This document shows positions 17,050 to 27,912 of a DNA stretch of 64,000 nt, piece by piece. Below the pieces are notes generated by a model that saw nothing but the letters and a program-made list of their open reading frames with translations, was not told the DNA's origin and searched no databases. Origin of the DNA: Pigmentiphaga humi (lineage in GTDB: Bacteria; Pseudomonadota; Gammaproteobacteria; Burkholderiales; Burkholderiaceae_B); the NCBI RefSeq assembly GCF_900606115.1, contig NZ_UWPJ01000023.1, forward strand, positions 124,001 to 188,000. The letters run 5' to 3'. Position numbers and translations under genes: made by a program. Each line of letters starts with the position of its first letter. Positions within the stretch are counted from its first letter, which is position 1.

Positions 17050-17652
17050 TCAGTTTTTCTCCATCGTGCATGCGGCCAGCAGGGCAGCCATTTGTCGGAT
17101 GTCCAGTACCGCATCGATATGTCCGGTCTGGATGGCGGAACGCGGCATGGCGTCGGCCGGAGCCGTGGAAGGATCCTGCGCCCATGCCGATCCCCCCGCC
17201 CGGCCGATGGCCCGCACGCCCGCCGAGCCGTCGCCATTGCTTCCGCTCAGAACTATACCCAGCAGCGCCGGACCGTACACCTCCGCAGCCGTTTCAAACA
17301 GTACATCTATCGACGGCCGCGAAAAATTGACCGGCTCTTCCTGAGTGAGCGCCCACGTGCGGCCGGGCTCTACCAGCAGGTGGTAATCGGGGGGAGCGAA
17401 GTATATATGACCGCCGAGTATGGGCTGTTTGTCGCTGGCCTCGAGGACGGGCAGGGCGCAGCGTTCGCCGAACAGTTCGGCCAGCATGCTGCGCTGCGAA
17501 GGGACGATGTGTTGGACGATGCAGACCGCCGGCACGAACCCCGCCGGCAACGCCGGCAGCAGTTCCCCCAAGGCCTCGATGCCCCCGGCCGAAGCGCCGA
17601 TCGCGACCGCTTCGACAGCACGAATAGACAAGCACATATCCATATCAATCAT
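17050..17652 (-). CDS. CheB-type methylesterase without receiver domain
   Basis: 200 residues covering only the methylesterase domain. The catalytic triad is visible: Ser21 (GASAGG), His48 (VQHIVP), Asp141 (SGSNGDG). Classical CheB has an N-terminal receiver that controls this domain; it is missing here, so control may come from partner proteins. It lies between cheR-like and receiver-kinase genes with 8-bp and 54-bp gaps. The native target is unclear because no methyl-accepting receptor is encoded nearby. Confidence 0.92.
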   Translation of the reverse strand: MIDMDMCLSIRAVEAVAIGASAGGIEALGELLPALPAGFVPAVCIVQHIVPSQRSMLAELFGERCALPVLEASDKQPILGGHIYFAPPDYHLLVEPGRTWALTQEEPVNFSRPSIDVLFETAAEVYGPALLGIVLSGSNGDGSAGVRAIGRAGGSAWAQDPSTAPADAMPRSAIQTGHIDAVLDIRQMAALLAACTMEKN

Positions 17653-17706
17653 TCATGGCGCTGTTGATGACCCGGGGCCCGGCGATAGCCGCTCGGGGTG
17701 GGGCCT

Positions 17707-18528
17707 TCAGCTCCTTTGATAGATTTTCTCGGCCGGCACGAAATCGTCGAAATGTTCGCTGGCCGAGGTGAAGCGCAGGTTCTCCTTGCTGCCCAGCCCG
17801 AGGAAGCCCCGCCGCACCAGCGCGTCGCGGAACAGGCCCAGGGCCCGGTCCTGCAAGCCATGGTTGAAGTAGATCAGCACGTTGCGGCACGACACCAGGT
17901 GGACTTCCGAAAAGACGCTGTCGGTGGCCAGGCTGTGGTTGGCGAACACGACTTGCGACTTGAAGCTGCGTGCGAACGAGGCGGCGTCGTAGGCGGCATG
18001 GTAATAGTCGGACAGCGACGCGGTGCCGCCCGCGGCCAGGTAGTTGCGGCTGAATTCGCTGATGCGCTCGGTCGGATAGATGGCCGCCTCGGCGGAGCGC
18101 AGCGCCTGCGGATTGATGTCGGTGGCGTAGAACAGCGTGCGCTCGCCCAGCCCTTCCTCGTGCATCATGATGGCCAGCGACCACAGTTCCTCGCCCGTGC
18201 TGCAGCCGGCCACCCAGATCTTGATGGACGGATAGGTGCGCAGCAGCGGCACCACGTGCTGACGCAGCGCCTTGAAATACCCCGGGTCGCGGAACATCTC
18301 GCTGACCTGGACCGTCAGGTATTGCATCAGCTGCGGGAACACCGCGGGGTCGTGCAGCAATCTGTCCTGCAGCTGCGACAGCGTATGGCAGTGGAATACC
18401 GGCAGCGCCTGCCGGATGCGTCGCGCCAGCGACGTGACGGAGTAGTCGCGAAAATCGTGCTGGTACTTGAGGTAGATCGCCTCCAGCAACAGCTTGAGCT
18501 CGATGTCGAAATCCGGGTTCTTGCTCAT
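17707..18528 (-). CDS. CheR-type protein-glutamate methyltransferase
   Basis: 273 residues from the ATG at 18528; a TTG at 18552 is also possible. Features: N-terminal helical CheR domain (SLARRIRQALP), then SAM-binding domain with VAGCSTGEELWSLA, ATDINPQAL and SCRNVLIYFN. It would methylate glutamates of a receptor-like partner. It sits between the hybrid kinase and CheB genes, all in one direction. Confidence 0.93.
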   Translation of the reverse strand: MSKNPDFDIELKLLLEAIYLKYQHDFRDYSVTSLARRIRQALPVFHCHTLSQLQDRLLHDPAVFPQLMQYLTVQVSEMFRDPGYFKALRQHVVPLLRTYPSIKIWVAGCSTGEELWSLAIMMHEEGLGERTLFYATDINPQALRSAEAAIYPTERISEFSRNYLAAGGTASLSDYYHAAYDAASFARSFKSQVVFANHSLATDSVFSEVHLVSCRNVLIYFNHGLQDRALGLFRDALVRRGFLGLGSKENLRFTSASEHFDDFVPAEKIYQRS

Positions 18529-18561
18529 TTCAAGAGTCGCTATGCATGGCAAGAGCCTCGA

Positions 18562-21500
18562 TTATTGCGGCAGCCAGACGCGGCACAGCGACAGCAATTT
18601 ATCGACGTCCAGCGGCTTGGAGATGTAGTCGCTCGCGCCGGCGTCCAGGCAGCGCTGGCGATCGGCCGGCATGGCCTTGGCCGTGAGGGCGATGATGGGC
18701 AGCCGGGCATGCCGGTTCTGCGCCCGGATTTCGCGAATCGCCGTCAGGCCATCCATCTCCGGCATCATGATGTCCATCAGGACCAGGTCGATGGCGCTGC
18801 CCTCGCGCGCCAGCAGGTCCAGCGCTTCCCTGCCGTTGCGGGCGATCTCCAGTTGCGCGCCCAGCGGCTCGATCACCTGCGACAGCGCGAAGATGTTGCG
18901 GATGTCGTCTTCGGCCAGCAGGATGCGGCGTCCTTCGAAGGCGGAGTCGCGCTTGCGCGCCTCCTTGAGCATGCGCTGCTTTTCGGCGGGCAGTTCCGAT
19001 TCCACGCTATGCAGGAACAGCGTGACTTCGTCCAGCAGCCGTTCGGGCGATTTAGCGCCCTTGATGATGATGGATTTCGAATAGCGCCGCAGGCGCTGTT
19101 CTTCGTCGGGCGTCAGCGAGCGTCCCGTGTAGACGATGACCGGAGGGAAGGCGTAGGGGCCGCCGCTGGCCATTTTCTCGAGCAGGTCGTAGCCCGAGCC
19201 GTCGGGCAGGGCCAGGTCCATGATCACGCAGTCGAAGCTGGTCGAACGCAATTGCTCCAGGGCGTCGGCCATGGTGCCGGCGCCGGTCTGCTCCAGGTCG
19301 GGGGAGTCGAGCAGCAGCTGGATGTTGCCGCGCAGCTCGGCATCGTCCTCGACGATCAGGATGCGCCGCATGCGCTGCTTGAGCCGGTTTTCCAGCGAGT
19401 GGATGGCATTTTCCAGATGCTCGCGCGCGCTGGGCTTGAGGGTGTAGCCGATCGCGCCCAGCTGCAGCGCGGTCTCGGTGTAATCGGTGGCGGAAATCAC
19501 GTGCACCGGCAGGTGGCGGGTGGCGGGGTCCCGCTTCAGGCGCTCCAGGACGCTGAGGCCGGAGTCGTCCGGCAGGCCCACGTCGAGCAGGATGCCGCAG
19601 GGCTGGGCGGTGCGGGCCAGGCCCATGCCTTCGCCGGCGCTGGCTGCGATGATGCAGTCGAAATCGAGTTCGTGGGCCAGGTCGTAGAGGATGCGTGCGA
19701 ACGCCAGGTCGTCTTCGATCACCAGGATCAGGCGTTCGGGACGGTGGCGCGCGTTGCGGTCGTCGGCGACGCGGCCGACCGGCGCCGGAGGCGCCGCGGC
19801 GGGCGTCGCGGCAGGCGCGCTGGCAATGGCCGGAGGCTCTGCGGCAAGAGCGGGCGCCGCAGCGCTGCCACGGGTGGGAGGCGTGGCAGTGTGCGGTACC
19901 GCCGGCTTGCCGCCTTCGGCCGGCTGGGAAGGCGCATGCAGCGCGACCGTCAGCGAGAAGGTGCTGCCGGTGCCTTCCTGGCTGGAGACGGTGATCTCGC
20001 CGCCCAGCAGATGGGCGAACTCGCGCGAGATCGACAGTCCCAGCCCGCTGCCGCCGTACTTGCGGCTGGTGGTGCCGTCGGCCTGCCGGAACGCTTCGAA
20101 AATGACGTCTTGCTGGGCGCTCGGAATGCCGATGCCGGTGTCCGTGACGTCGAAGCGGACCGCATTGTCGCCGGCGGGCGATACCTTCAGCGTGACGCGG
20201 CCGCGCTCGGTGAACTTGAACGCGTTGGCCAGCAGGTTCTTGAGGATCTGCTGCAGGCGCTGGTTGTCGGTCACCAGCAACTGCGGCGCATCGTCGGCGC
20301 GCTCGATGACGAACGCCAGGTGTTTTTGCGCCGCCACAGGCTCGAAGGCGCGCTGCAGGGCTTCCAGCAAGCTGGCCATGGCGACGGGCTCGGCCTGGAT
20401 CTCGATGTGGCCAGCCTCGACCTTGGAAAGATCCAGGATGTCGTTGATCAGCACCAGCAGATCGGTGTTGGACGAGTGGATGGTTTGGGCGTAGCGGACC
20501 TGGTCATCGCTCAGGTTGCCGTCCTTGTTCTCGGACAGCAGCTTGGCCAGGATCAGCGAGCTGTTCAGCGGCGTGCGCAGCTCGTGCGACATATTGGCCA
20601 GGAACTCGGACTTGTACTGGTTGGCCCGCTCCAGCGCGCGCGCATTCTCGGCCAGCGCGCGCTGCGCCATGATCAGGTTCTGCTTCTGCTTTTCCAGGCT
20701 ATCGGTATAGCTGTTGAGCTGGCTGTTGGTCTGTTCCAGCTCGGCCTGCTGCGTCTCCAGCCGCGATTGCGAGTCCATTAGCGCGCGGCTGCGTTCCTCG
20801 AGTTCCTCGTTCGATACGCGAAGCTCTTCCTGCTGCACCTGCAATTCCTCGCTCTGGCGGCGGGTTTCGGCCAGCAGTTCCTCCAGACGCATGCGGTATT
20901 GCGCCGAACGCAGGCCGGAGCCGATGGCTTCGGCGGCGGTTTGCAGCATCTCCTGCGCATCGTCGCTGCCGCCGTGGCTGTCGGTGAACGCCAGTTCGAT
21001 GGCGCCCACCACCTTGCCTTCCGCCGTGACCGGTGCGGCAATGAGGCGCGCCGGGTCGGCCGCCCCCAGGGCCGAGCCGACCTGCAGATGGGCGACAGGC
21101 ACGCCGTCCAGGACGAGCGCCTTGCGCTCCAGCACCGCCTGGCCGATCGCGCCTTCGCCCACCGGGATTTCGGCAGGCACGCCCGCCGTATCGGGCAACG
21201 CCCAGCCGGCCACGCGCCGCAGCCGTCCGCCGTCGAGCGAATACATCACGCCGGCCTGCGCACGCAGGTAATCGGCCACGGTCCGCAGCACCAGCGCCGC
21301 ATATTCAGATTCGCTCTGCTCGCCCTGGACGGCCTTGGACAGCCGGACCTGACCGTCTTGGACCCAGGCGTTGCGCGCCAGGCTGGTGCTGGACTGGATA
21401 TAGGCGGAGACGATGCCTGCCAAGCCGAGCAGGCAAAAGCCGGTTATCGCGCGGTTGAAGATCGCCATCGTGGCCATGTCGGGCGTGTTCGGCGAGGTGC

Positions 21501-21714
21501 CGTAGCCGATGATGATCAGGCCGCAGCAGGCCGCGGCGATCACATAGGGTGCGTAGCGGTCGCGCGAAAGCAGGCAGCTGATCACGGCGCCGAAATAGAA
21601 CACCCATATGGCATAGCCGATGGGCAGGACCATATCCGTGGCGAAGACCACCAGGGCGACTACGCCTGCCAGCAGATAGGTCTGGAGGGAGTTCAGGTTG
21701 CGGGGCAGGGCCAT
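18562..21714 (-). CDS. Hybrid sensor histidine kinase with GAF and three receiver domains
   Basis: 1050 residues from the ATG at 21714. Start choice is uncertain, since no clear ribosome site is seen and the frame is open to 21891. Order: about four or five membrane helices (residues 12-110), a GAF-like domain (about 150-290), a long coiled coil rich in Glu and Gln, HisKA (NMSHELRTPLNSS), HATPase_c (NLLANAFKFTE; GSGLGLSI), an Ala-Pro linker, then three receivers with Asp in LLDVGLPDD, IMDLALPDG and LMDIMMPEMDG. It heads a four-gene operon with CheR, CheB and a receiver-kinase. The signal sensed is unknown. Confidence 0.92.
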   Translation of the reverse strand: MALPRNLNSLQTYLLAGVVALVVFATDMVLPIGYAIWVFYFGAVISCLLSRDRYAPYVIAAACCGLIIIGYGTSPNTPDMATMAIFNRAITGFCLLGLAGIVSAYIQSSTSLARNAWVQDGQVRLSKAVQGEQSESEYAALVLRTVADYLRAQAGVMYSLDGGRLRRVAGWALPDTAGVPAEIPVGEGAIGQAVLERKALVLDGVPVAHLQVGSALGAADPARLIAAPVTAEGKVVGAIELAFTDSHGGSDDAQEMLQTAAEAIGSGLRSAQYRMRLEELLAETRRQSEELQVQQEELRVSNEELEERSRALMDSQSRLETQQAELEQTNSQLNSYTDSLEKQKQNLIMAQRALAENARALERANQYKSEFLANMSHELRTPLNSSLILAKLLSENKDGNLSDDQVRYAQTIHSSNTDLLVLINDILDLSKVEAGHIEIQAEPVAMASLLEALQRAFEPVAAQKHLAFVIERADDAPQLLVTDNQRLQQILKNLLANAFKFTERGRVTLKVSPAGDNAVRFDVTDTGIGIPSAQQDVIFEAFRQADGTTSRKYGGSGLGLSISREFAHLLGGEITVSSQEGTGSTFSLTVALHAPSQPAEGGKPAVPHTATPPTRGSAAAPALAAEPPAIASAPAATPAAAPPAPVGRVADDRNARHRPERLILVIEDDLAFARILYDLAHELDFDCIIAASAGEGMGLARTAQPCGILLDVGLPDDSGLSVLERLKRDPATRHLPVHVISATDYTETALQLGAIGYTLKPSAREHLENAIHSLENRLKQRMRRILIVEDDAELRGNIQLLLDSPDLEQTGAGTMADALEQLRSTSFDCVIMDLALPDGSGYDLLEKMASGGPYAFPPVIVYTGRSLTPDEEQRLRRYSKSIIIKGAKSPERLLDEVTLFLHSVESELPAEKQRMLKEARKRDSAFEGRRILLAEDDIRNIFALSQVIEPLGAQLEIARNGREALDLLAREGSAIDLVLMDIMMPEMDGLTAIREIRAQNRHARLPIIALTAKAMPADRQRCLDAGASDYISKPLDVDKLLSLCRVWLPQ

Positions 21715-21929
21715 ATCCAGAAGGGAAACGATAGGGTCGGAAGGAATGCCGGCGTACCGGCCGGACGCAAAGCCCGGCGGCGTGCGGCCCGGGCGGGACG
21801 GAAGAGGCTCCCAAGCATAAACGGTCTGCCGGGACGGCGCAAAACGCCGATGCGAGGCAAACGCGGCGGTTGCGGCGGCGCTCCCCGCCATGCCGGGCGG
21901 CCCGGCATCGGGACTATCCCGAGCCTTGC

Positions 21930-21959
21930 TTGACGCAAAAATATTTTAGGTATGAAATA
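21930..21959 (+). promoter_or_regulatory. Predicted promoter and MarR-type operator before the aryl-CoA cluster
   Basis: TTGACG (21930-21935) and TGAAAT (21953-21958) are spaced 17 bp. Overlapping them is the imperfect palindrome TATTTT-AGGTAT-GAAATA (21942-21959). A MarR gene inside the operon (25240) is the obvious candidate binder. This is a visual prediction. Confidence 0.45.
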
Positions 21960-22050
21960 ATATCCAAGGTCGCCAAGCGTCGCGCCGCGGCCGTCTCCGG
22001 TTCGTACAGCCGGTTCATACAGACTTTTCCGCGCAGCCCGCGGAGGTGCC

Positions 22051-24447
22051 ATGAATATCGTCTGCATCGGCGGCGGTCCCGCCGGCCTGTATTTCGCGCT
22101 GTTGATGAAAAAGCGCGATCCGTCCTCGCGCATCGTCGTGATCGAGCGCAACCGGCCCTACGATACCTTCGGCTGGGGCGTGGTGTTCTCCGACCAGACA
22201 TTGGGCAACCTGGTGCAGGCCGACGAGCCTACCGCGCGCAAGATCCTGCAGTCGTTCAATCACTGGGACGACATCGACGTCCATTTCAAGGGCCGCACCA
22301 TTACGTCGGGCGGGCACGGCTTCTGCGGCATCGGGCGCAAGCGCCTCCTGAACATCCTGCAGGAGCGCTGCGAGGAGCTCGGCGTGGAGCTGGTGTTCGA
22401 GACCGAAGTGGACGACGACCAGGCCGTCGCCGCACGCTACGGCGCCGATCTCGTGGTGGCTTGCGACGGGCTCAACAGCAAGATCCGCACGCGCTACCAG
22501 TCCACGTACCGGCCCGACATCGAGACGCGCGATTGCCGCTTCGTCTGGCTGGGCACCAAGAAACTGTTTTCGGCTTTTACATTCGCTTTCGAAGAAACCG
22601 AGCACGGCTGGTTCCAGGCCCACGCCTACCAATACGACGGCGATACTTCCACCTTCATCATCGAGACCCCGGACAGTGTCTGGCAGCGCGCCGGACTCGA
22701 CGAGATGAGCCAGGCGGACGCCATCGCTTTCTGCGAACGGCTGTTCGCCAAATACCTCGACGGACAGCCCCTGCTGAGCAATTCGCCGCACCTGCGCGGT
22801 TCGGCCAACTGGATCCGCTTTCCCCGCATCGTCTGCGGCAGCTGGGTCCACTGGAACGCCATCGAGGGCAAGCAGGTGCCGGTGGTGCTGATGGGCGATG
22901 CCGCGCATTCGGCGCATTTCTCCATCGGCTCGGGCACCAAGCTCGCGCTGGAAGATGCCATCGAGCTGGCGCGCTGCTTCGACAACGCGCCGCGCGACGA
23001 CCTGGCGGCCGTGATGGCCGGCTACGAAGCGGTGCGCGCGATCGAGGTGCTGAAGATCCAGAGTTCGGCGCGCAACTCCATGGAGTGGTTCGAGAACGTC
23101 GATCGCTACGTCGGCATGGAGCCCGAGCAGTTCGCCTATTCCATGCTGACGCGCAGCCAGCGCCTGTCGCACGAGAACCTTCGCCTGCGCGATCCGGCCT
23201 ATGTCGAGGGGTACGAGCGCTGGCTGGCGCAGCGCGCGGTGGCGGCCACCGGCCAGGACCTGCCCGCCGGGCAGCACGGCAAGCCGCTGCCGCCCATGCT
23301 GACGCCGCTGCGCGTGCGCGACCTGGTGCTGAAGAACCGCATCGTCATGTCGCCGATGGCGCAGTATTCGGCGGTGGGGGGCACGGTGGGCGATTTCCAT
23401 ATGGTGCATCTGGGCAGCCGCGCCATGGGCGGCGCGGCGATGGTGTTCGCCGAAATGACCTGCGTATCGGCCGATGCGCGCATTACGCCGGGATGCCCGG
23501 GCCTGTACCGGCCGGGGCACACCGATGCCTGGAAGCGCATCGTCGATTTCGTGCACCGGAACACCGATGCGCGGATCGCCATGCAACTGGGCCATGCCGG
23601 TCCCAAGGGCTCCACCCGCCTGGCCTGGGAAGGCACGGACCAGCCATTGGAATCCGGCAACTGGCCGCTGCTGGCCGCGTCGCCCACCCAGTATCTGGAG
23701 GGCATCTCTCAGGTGGCGAGCGAGGCCACGCGCGAGGACATGCGCCGGGTGCTGGGCGATTTCGTGCGCGCCACGGTCGAGACCGACAAGGCCGGCTTCG
23801 ACTGGCTGGAGCTGCACTGCGCCCACGGCTACCTGCTGTCCACCTTCATCTCGCCGCTCACCAACCTGCGCACCGACGAATACGGCGGCAGCCTGGAGAA
23901 CCGCTGCCGCTATCCGCTCGAGGTCTTCGCGGCGATGCGTGCGGTGTGGCCGGCGCACAAGCCCATGAGCGTGCGGATATCGGCGCACGACTGGGTCGAG
24001 GGCGGCATCAAGCCGGACGACGCGGTCGAGATCGGCCGGCTGTTCAAGCAGGCCGGCGCGGACATGATCGATTGTTCCTCCGGCCAGGTCAGCAAGCGCG
24101 AACAGCCCATCTATGGACGCATGTTCCAGACGCCGTTCGCCGACCGCGTCCGCAACGAGACCGGCATCGCGACCATCGCGGTAGGGGGGATCTTCGAAGC
24201 CGATCACGTCAACGGCATCATCGCCGCAGGCCGCGCCGACCTGTGCGCGCTGGCACGGCCGCACCTGGCCAATCCCGCATGGACGCTGCTGGAGTCGGCC
24301 AAGATAGGTTTCGACGCAGGCTGGCCCAGGCAATACTACGCAGGAAAGATGCAGCTTGAACGCAACCTCGAGCGCGAACGCCAGCTGGCCGCGGCCCAGC
24401 AAGGCCTGTCGGCGCGCGAGATCGCCGAACGCATGCTGATGGGGTAG
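22051..24447 (+). CDS. Bifunctional aryl-CoA monooxygenase / old-yellow-enzyme reductase (salicylyl-CoA 5-hydroxylase or 2-aminobenzoyl-CoA monooxygenase type)
   Basis: 798 residues. The N-terminal half (1 to about 390) is a group A FAD monooxygenase with [14 protein letters not shown], the NADH/FAD DG motif VACDGLNSK and [12 protein letters not shown]. The C-terminal half (about 405-770) is an old-yellow-enzyme barrel: [34 protein letters not shown] and SVRISAHDW. This architecture is known from 2-aminobenzoyl-CoA monooxygenase/reductase and salicylyl-CoA 5-hydroxylase proteins, which hydroxylate and reduce the CoA-bound ring. It is the first gene of a six-gene cluster, start 22051 preceded by GGAGG. 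Confidence 0.9.
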   Translation: MNIVCIGGGPAGLYFALLMKKRDPSSRIVVIERNRPYDTFGWGVVFSDQTLGNLVQADEPTARKILQSFNHWDDIDVHFKGRTITSGGHGFCGIGRKRLLNILQERCEELGVELVFETEVDDDQAVAARYGADLVVACDGLNSKIRTRYQSTYRPDIETRDCRFVWLGTKKLFSAFTFAFEETEHGWFQAHAYQYDGDTSTFIIETPDSVWQRAGLDEMSQADAIAFCERLFAKYLDGQPLLSNSPHLRGSANWIRFPRIVCGSWVHWNAIEGKQVPVVLMGDAAHSAHFSIGSGTKLALEDAIELARCFDNAPRDDLAAVMAGYEAVRAIEVLKIQSSARNSMEWFENVDRYVGMEPEQFAYSMLTRSQRLSHENLRLRDPAYVEGYERWLAQRAVAATGQDLPAGQHGKPLPPMLTPLRVRDLVLKNRIVMSPMAQYSAVGGTVGDFHMVHLGSRAMGGAAMVFAEMTCVSADARITPGCPGLYRPGHTDAWKRIVDFVHRNTDARIAMQLGHAGPKGSTRLAWEGTDQPLESGNWPLLAASPTQYLEGISQVASEATREDMRRVLGDFVRATVETDKAGFDWLELHCAHGYLLSTFISPLTNLRTDEYGGSLENRCRYPLEVFAAMRAVWPAHKPMSVRISAHDWVEGGIKPDDAVEIGRLFKQAGADMIDCSSGQVSKREQPIYGRMFQTPFADRVRNETGIATIAVGGIFEADHVNGIIAAGRADLCALARPHLANPAWTLLESAKIGFDAGWPRQYYAGKMQLERNLERERQLAAAQQGLSAREIAERMLMG

Positions 24448-24450
24448 GAC

Positions 24451-25224
24451 ATGGACAAGCTCGACGGTAGACATGCGCTGGTGACGGGCGGCGCGCGCGG
24501 CATCGGCCTGGCGGTGGCCCGGGAACTGCTGCGCCTGGGCGCTTGCGTCACCGTGGCGGGACGAGGCGAAGCCGCGCTCGACCAGACGGTAGAGGAATTG
24601 TCCGCGCTGGGAACGGCTCGCCGGGTGCGCATCGACGTCGCCGATCCCGAATCGGTGGAGCAGGGTGTCGCCGCGGCCGTCCAGGCGGGCGGGCGCATCG
24701 ATATCCTGGTCAACAACGCCGGCCAGGCCGGATCCGCCTCGGTGGGGCGCACCGACGACGCGCTCTGGGCGCGCATGCTGGCGGTCAATTTGAGCGGCAC
24801 TTTCTATTGCTCGCGCGCCGTGCTGCCCGGCATGCTCGAGGCGGGCTGGGGCCGCATCGTCAACGTCGCCAGCACGGCGGGGCTGATCGGCTATACCTAT
24901 ACTGCGGCCTACTGCGCGTCCAAGCACGGCGTGGTCGGGCTGACGCGGGCCATGGCGCTGGAAGTCGCCACCAAGGGCATTACCGTCAATGCGGTGTGCC
25001 CGGGGTTTACCGAAACCGACCTCGGCCGCGAGGCCATCGCCAACATTTCCGCCCGCACCGGCCGCAGCGAGGCCGACGCCAAGGCGGCGCTGGCGGCCTT
25101 CAACCCGCAGAAGCGGCTGGTGCAGCCCGAGGAAGTGGCGCATGCCGTCGGCTGGCTGTGCCTGCCGATTTCGTCCGCGATGAACGGCCAGTCCGTCGCC
25201 GTCGCGGGTGGTGAAACTACCTGA
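24451..25224 (+). CDS. Short-chain dehydrogenase/reductase
   Basis: 257 residues, classical SDR. Cofactor motif TGGARGIG (residues 10-17), NNAG, catalytic Ser in VASTAG, and Tyr-xxx-Lys in YCASKHG. It lies 3 bp after the monooxygenase gene and probably oxidises a hydroxyacyl-CoA or ring alcohol intermediate in the same pathway. NAD versus NADP preference is not assigned. Confidence 0.92.
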   Translation: MDKLDGRHALVTGGARGIGLAVARELLRLGACVTVAGRGEAALDQTVEELSALGTARRVRIDVADPESVEQGVAAAVQAGGRIDILVNNAGQAGSASVGRTDDALWARMLAVNLSGTFYCSRAVLPGMLEAGWGRIVNVASTAGLIGYTYTAAYCASKHGVVGLTRAMALEVATKGITVNAVCPGFTETDLGREAIANISARTGRSEADAKAALAAFNPQKRLVQPEEVAHAVGWLCLPISSAMNGQSVAVAGGETT

Positions 25225-25239
25225 CAGAAAGGATGAGCG

Positions 25240-25761
25240 ATGGCACGGAAGTCCGTCGAAGAGGCGAGCGGGGGCGGCATCGGGCCCGTGCCGGTTCTGG
25301 ACCTGGAGGCGCGGCTGACCGAGGATCACCACCAGTCGCTGGTGCTGTGGCTGCGCATGCTGTCGTGCACCACGCGCATCGAGAGCGAGATCCGTTCGCG
25401 CCTGCGCAGCCAGTTCGACATCACCTTGCCGCGCTTCGACCTGATGGCCCAGCTCGAACGCCATCCCGAAGGGCTGCGCATGGGCGAATTGTCGCAGCGC
25501 ATGATGGTGACGGGCGGCAACGTGACCGGGATCACCGATCAGCTCGAACAGGAAAGGCTGGTTCTGCGCGAGCCGTCGCCGGAAGACCGGCGCTCTTTCG
25601 TCGTCAAGCTCACGCCCGCCGGCCGCAAGGCCTTCGTCAAGATGGCGGCAGTGCACGAGCAGTGGATCGTCGAACTGTTCTCCGGCCTGCCGGCCGAGTC
25701 GAAAGACGCGCTCATGGAACTGCTTTCTCTGCTGAAAATGAGGCTCCCCCCTACGCGCTGA
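25240..25761 (+). CDS. MarR-family transcriptional regulator
   Basis: 173 residues with a winged HTH (GELSQRMMVTGGNVTGITDQL) and the wing LVLREPSPEDRRSFVVKLT. An AAAGGA ribosome site precedes the ATG. Being inside the operon it regulates, it probably senses an aryl-CoA intermediate and represses from the site near 21942-21959. Confidence 0.92.
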   Translation: MARKSVEEASGGGIGPVPVLDLEARLTEDHHQSLVLWLRMLSCTTRIESEIRSRLRSQFDITLPRFDLMAQLERHPEGLRMGELSQRMMVTGGNVTGITDQLEQERLVLREPSPEDRRSFVVKLTPAGRKAFVKMAAVHEQWIVELFSGLPAESKDALMELLSLLKMRLPPTR

Positions 25762-25820
25762 CGTGCGTCCCCCTGGGGCGTGCAACGGCAAGCGTGGAGG
25801 CTTTTTAATAGGTGAACGGA

Positions 25821-26675
25821 ATGCGCTACGTACATGGTGAGCGGCAGATGCTGCACGGTGGTGAGCAGGCGATGGCGGGGTATCGTCCCCGGCATTTTTC
25901 GCTGGAGGTCCGCGGCGCGGTGGCCGTGGTGACGCTGGACCGGCCCGAGCGCAAGAACCCGCTGACTTTCGATTCCTATGCCGAGCTGCGCGATTTCTTC
26001 CGGTCGCTGGCCTATGCGGAGGACATCCATACGGTGGTCATCCAGGGCGCCGGCGGCAATTTCTGCTCGGGCGGCGACGTGCACGACATCATCGGCCCGC
26101 TGACGCGGCTCGACATGCCGTCGCTGCTGGCTTTCACGCGCATGACCGGCGACCTGGTCAAGGCCATGCGCGCGTGCCCGCAGCCCATCATCGCGGCGGT
26201 GGACGGGGTGTGCGCGGGCGCCGGCGCGATCCTGGCGATGGCTTCCGACATGCGGCTGGGAACGGCGCGCAGCAAGACCGCCTTCCTGTTCGCGCGGGTC
26301 GGCCTGGCCGGCTGCGACATGGGCGCCTGCGCGGTGCTGCCTCGTTTGATCGGCCAGGGCCGGGCGTCGGAGTTGCTGTACAGCGGACGCTCGATGGGCG
26401 GCGAGGAGGGCGAGCGCTGGGGCTTTTTCAATCGCCTGTGCGAACCCGAGGCCCTGCAGGACGACGCCTGCGCGCTGGCGTCCAGCCTGGCGCAGGGACC
26501 GATGTTCGCGCACGCGATGACCAAGCGCATGCTGCAGCAGGAATGGAACATGGCGATCGAACAGGCCATCGAGTCCGAGGCGCAGGCCCAGGCCATCTGC
26601 ATGGCCACCAACGACTTCCATCGCGCCTACCACGCGTTCGTGGCCAAGCAGCGGCCCACTTTCGAAGGGAACTGA
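25821..26675 (+). CDS. Enoyl-CoA hydratase/isomerase family protein
   Basis: 284 residues from the ATG at 25821, which has AGGTGA upstream; GTG at 25812 and ATG at 25872 are alternatives. Crotonase motifs include [14 protein letters not shown], the oxyanion segment [13 protein letters not shown] and [17 protein letters not shown]. It would hydrate or cleave a CoA-bound ring or enoyl intermediate. It is followed 1 bp later by an acyl-CoA dehydrogenase. Confidence 0.9.
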   Translation: MRYVHGERQMLHGGEQAMAGYRPRHFSLEVRGAVAVVTLDRPERKNPLTFDSYAELRDFFRSLAYAEDIHTVVIQGAGGNFCSGGDVHDIIGPLTRLDMPSLLAFTRMTGDLVKAMRACPQPIIAAVDGVCAGAGAILAMASDMRLGTARSKTAFLFARVGLAGCDMGACAVLPRLIGQGRASELLYSGRSMGGEEGERWGFFNRLCEPEALQDDACALASSLAQGPMFAHAMTKRMLQQEWNMAIEQAIESEAQAQAICMATNDFHRAYHAFVAKQRPTFEGN

Positions 26676-26676
26676 C

Positions 26677-27900
26677 ATGGCTTCGGACTCCTCGACCAAG
26701 GCGGCGACGCCGCTGGGCCAGCCGGCGGGAACGGCCGCGCGGGTGCAGCACCTGAACTGGCCGTTCTTCGAGCTGCGCCACCAGGAACTGGTGGCCGAGC
26801 TGGACCCCTGGGCGCAGCGCCGCGTGGCGCAGCTCCACGGTCCGGATACCGACGCGACGTGCCGGGAACTGGTGCGCACGCTGGGCGAGGACGGCTGGCT
26901 GCGCTATGCCGTGGCGGGCCTGGCGCACGGCGGGTTGAGCGATGTCATCGATACGCGCGCGGTATGCCTGCTGCGCGAGACGCTGGCCTACCACAACGGC
27001 CTGGCCGATTTCTCGTTTGCGATGCAAGGCCTGGGCTCGGGCGCCATCAGCCTGTTCGGCACCGAGGCGCAGCGCGCCGCCTACTTGCCGCGCGTGGCGG
27101 CAGGGCAGGCGATCGCGGCGTTCGCGCTGTCCGAGCCCGAGGCCGGCTCGGACGTCGCCGCCATGAGCTGCGCGGCGGTGCAGGACGGCGGGCACTACGT
27201 GCTCAATGGCTGCAAGACCTGGATATCGAACGGCGGCATCGCCGATTTCTACGTGGTGTTCGTGCGCACCGGCGAAGCGCCCGGCGCGCGCGGCATTACC
27301 GCGCTGGTCGTCGATGCCGGCACGCCGGGGTTCGGGATAGCCGAACGCATCGATGTCATCGCTCCCCATCCGCTGGCGCGGCTGAGCTTCGAGAACTGCC
27401 GCGTGCCCGTGTCGCAGCGCCTGGGCGAGGGCGGGCAGGGCTTCAAGGTGGCGATGGCCACCCTGGACGTTTTCCGCACCTCGGTGGCCGCCGCCGCGCT
27501 GGGCTTTGCGCGGCGCGCGCTGGACGAAGCGCTGGCGCGGGCGACCTCGCGCCGCATGTTCGGCCAGACCCTGGCCGATTTCCAGATGACCCAGGCCAGG
27601 CTGGCCGAGATGGCGACCGGCGTGGATGCGGCGGCGCTGCTGACCTATCGCGCCGCCTGGGCGCGCGACAACGGCGCGCGCATCACCAAGGAGGCGGCCA
27701 TGGCCAAGATGACCGCTACCGAGACCGCCCAGCGCGTGATCGACGCCGCGCTGCAGATGTTCGGCGGCCAGGGCGTGGTGTGCGGCGAGACGGTGGAGCG
27801 CCTTTACCGCGAGATCCGCGCGCTGCGCATCTACGAGGGCGCCACCGAAGTCCAGCAATTGATCATCGCACGCGAGCTGCTGCGCGACGCAGCCGCCTGA
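26677..27900 (+). CDS. Acyl-CoA dehydrogenase
   Basis: 407 residues with the family layout: helical N-domain, [16 protein letters not shown] and [15 protein letters not shown] in the middle beta-domain, then the C-domain with [14 protein letters not shown] and the catalytic Glu in YEGATEVQQ. It is an FAD enzyme that passes electrons to ETF. It belongs to the aryl-CoA cluster and is followed 12 bp later by a RidA-like gene. Confidence 0.93.
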   Translation: MASDSSTKAATPLGQPAGTAARVQHLNWPFFELRHQELVAELDPWAQRRVAQLHGPDTDATCRELVRTLGEDGWLRYAVAGLAHGGLSDVIDTRAVCLLRETLAYHNGLADFSFAMQGLGSGAISLFGTEAQRAAYLPRVAAGQAIAAFALSEPEAGSDVAAMSCAAVQDGGHYVLNGCKTWISNGGIADFYVVFVRTGEAPGARGITALVVDAGTPGFGIAERIDVIAPHPLARLSFENCRVPVSQRLGEGGQGFKVAMATLDVFRTSVAAAALGFARRALDEALARATSRRMFGQTLADFQMTQARLAEMATGVDAAALLTYRAAWARDNGARITKEAAMAKMTATETAQRVIDAALQMFGGQGVVCGETVERLYREIRALRIYEGATEVQQLIIARELLRDAAA

Positions 27901-27912
27901 CAAGGAGTTTCC

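Noticed and set aside
17698-20781. Long plus-strand open frame of more than 1000 codons
   Set aside because: It is antisense to the clearly recognisable CheR and hybrid kinase genes; its product has no family motifs and reflects GC-rich codon bias.
22015-25791. Long minus-strand open frame of about 1258 codons
   Set aside because: Antisense to the monooxygenase, SDR and MarR genes, which carry diagnostic motifs; the frame is a GC-skew artefact.
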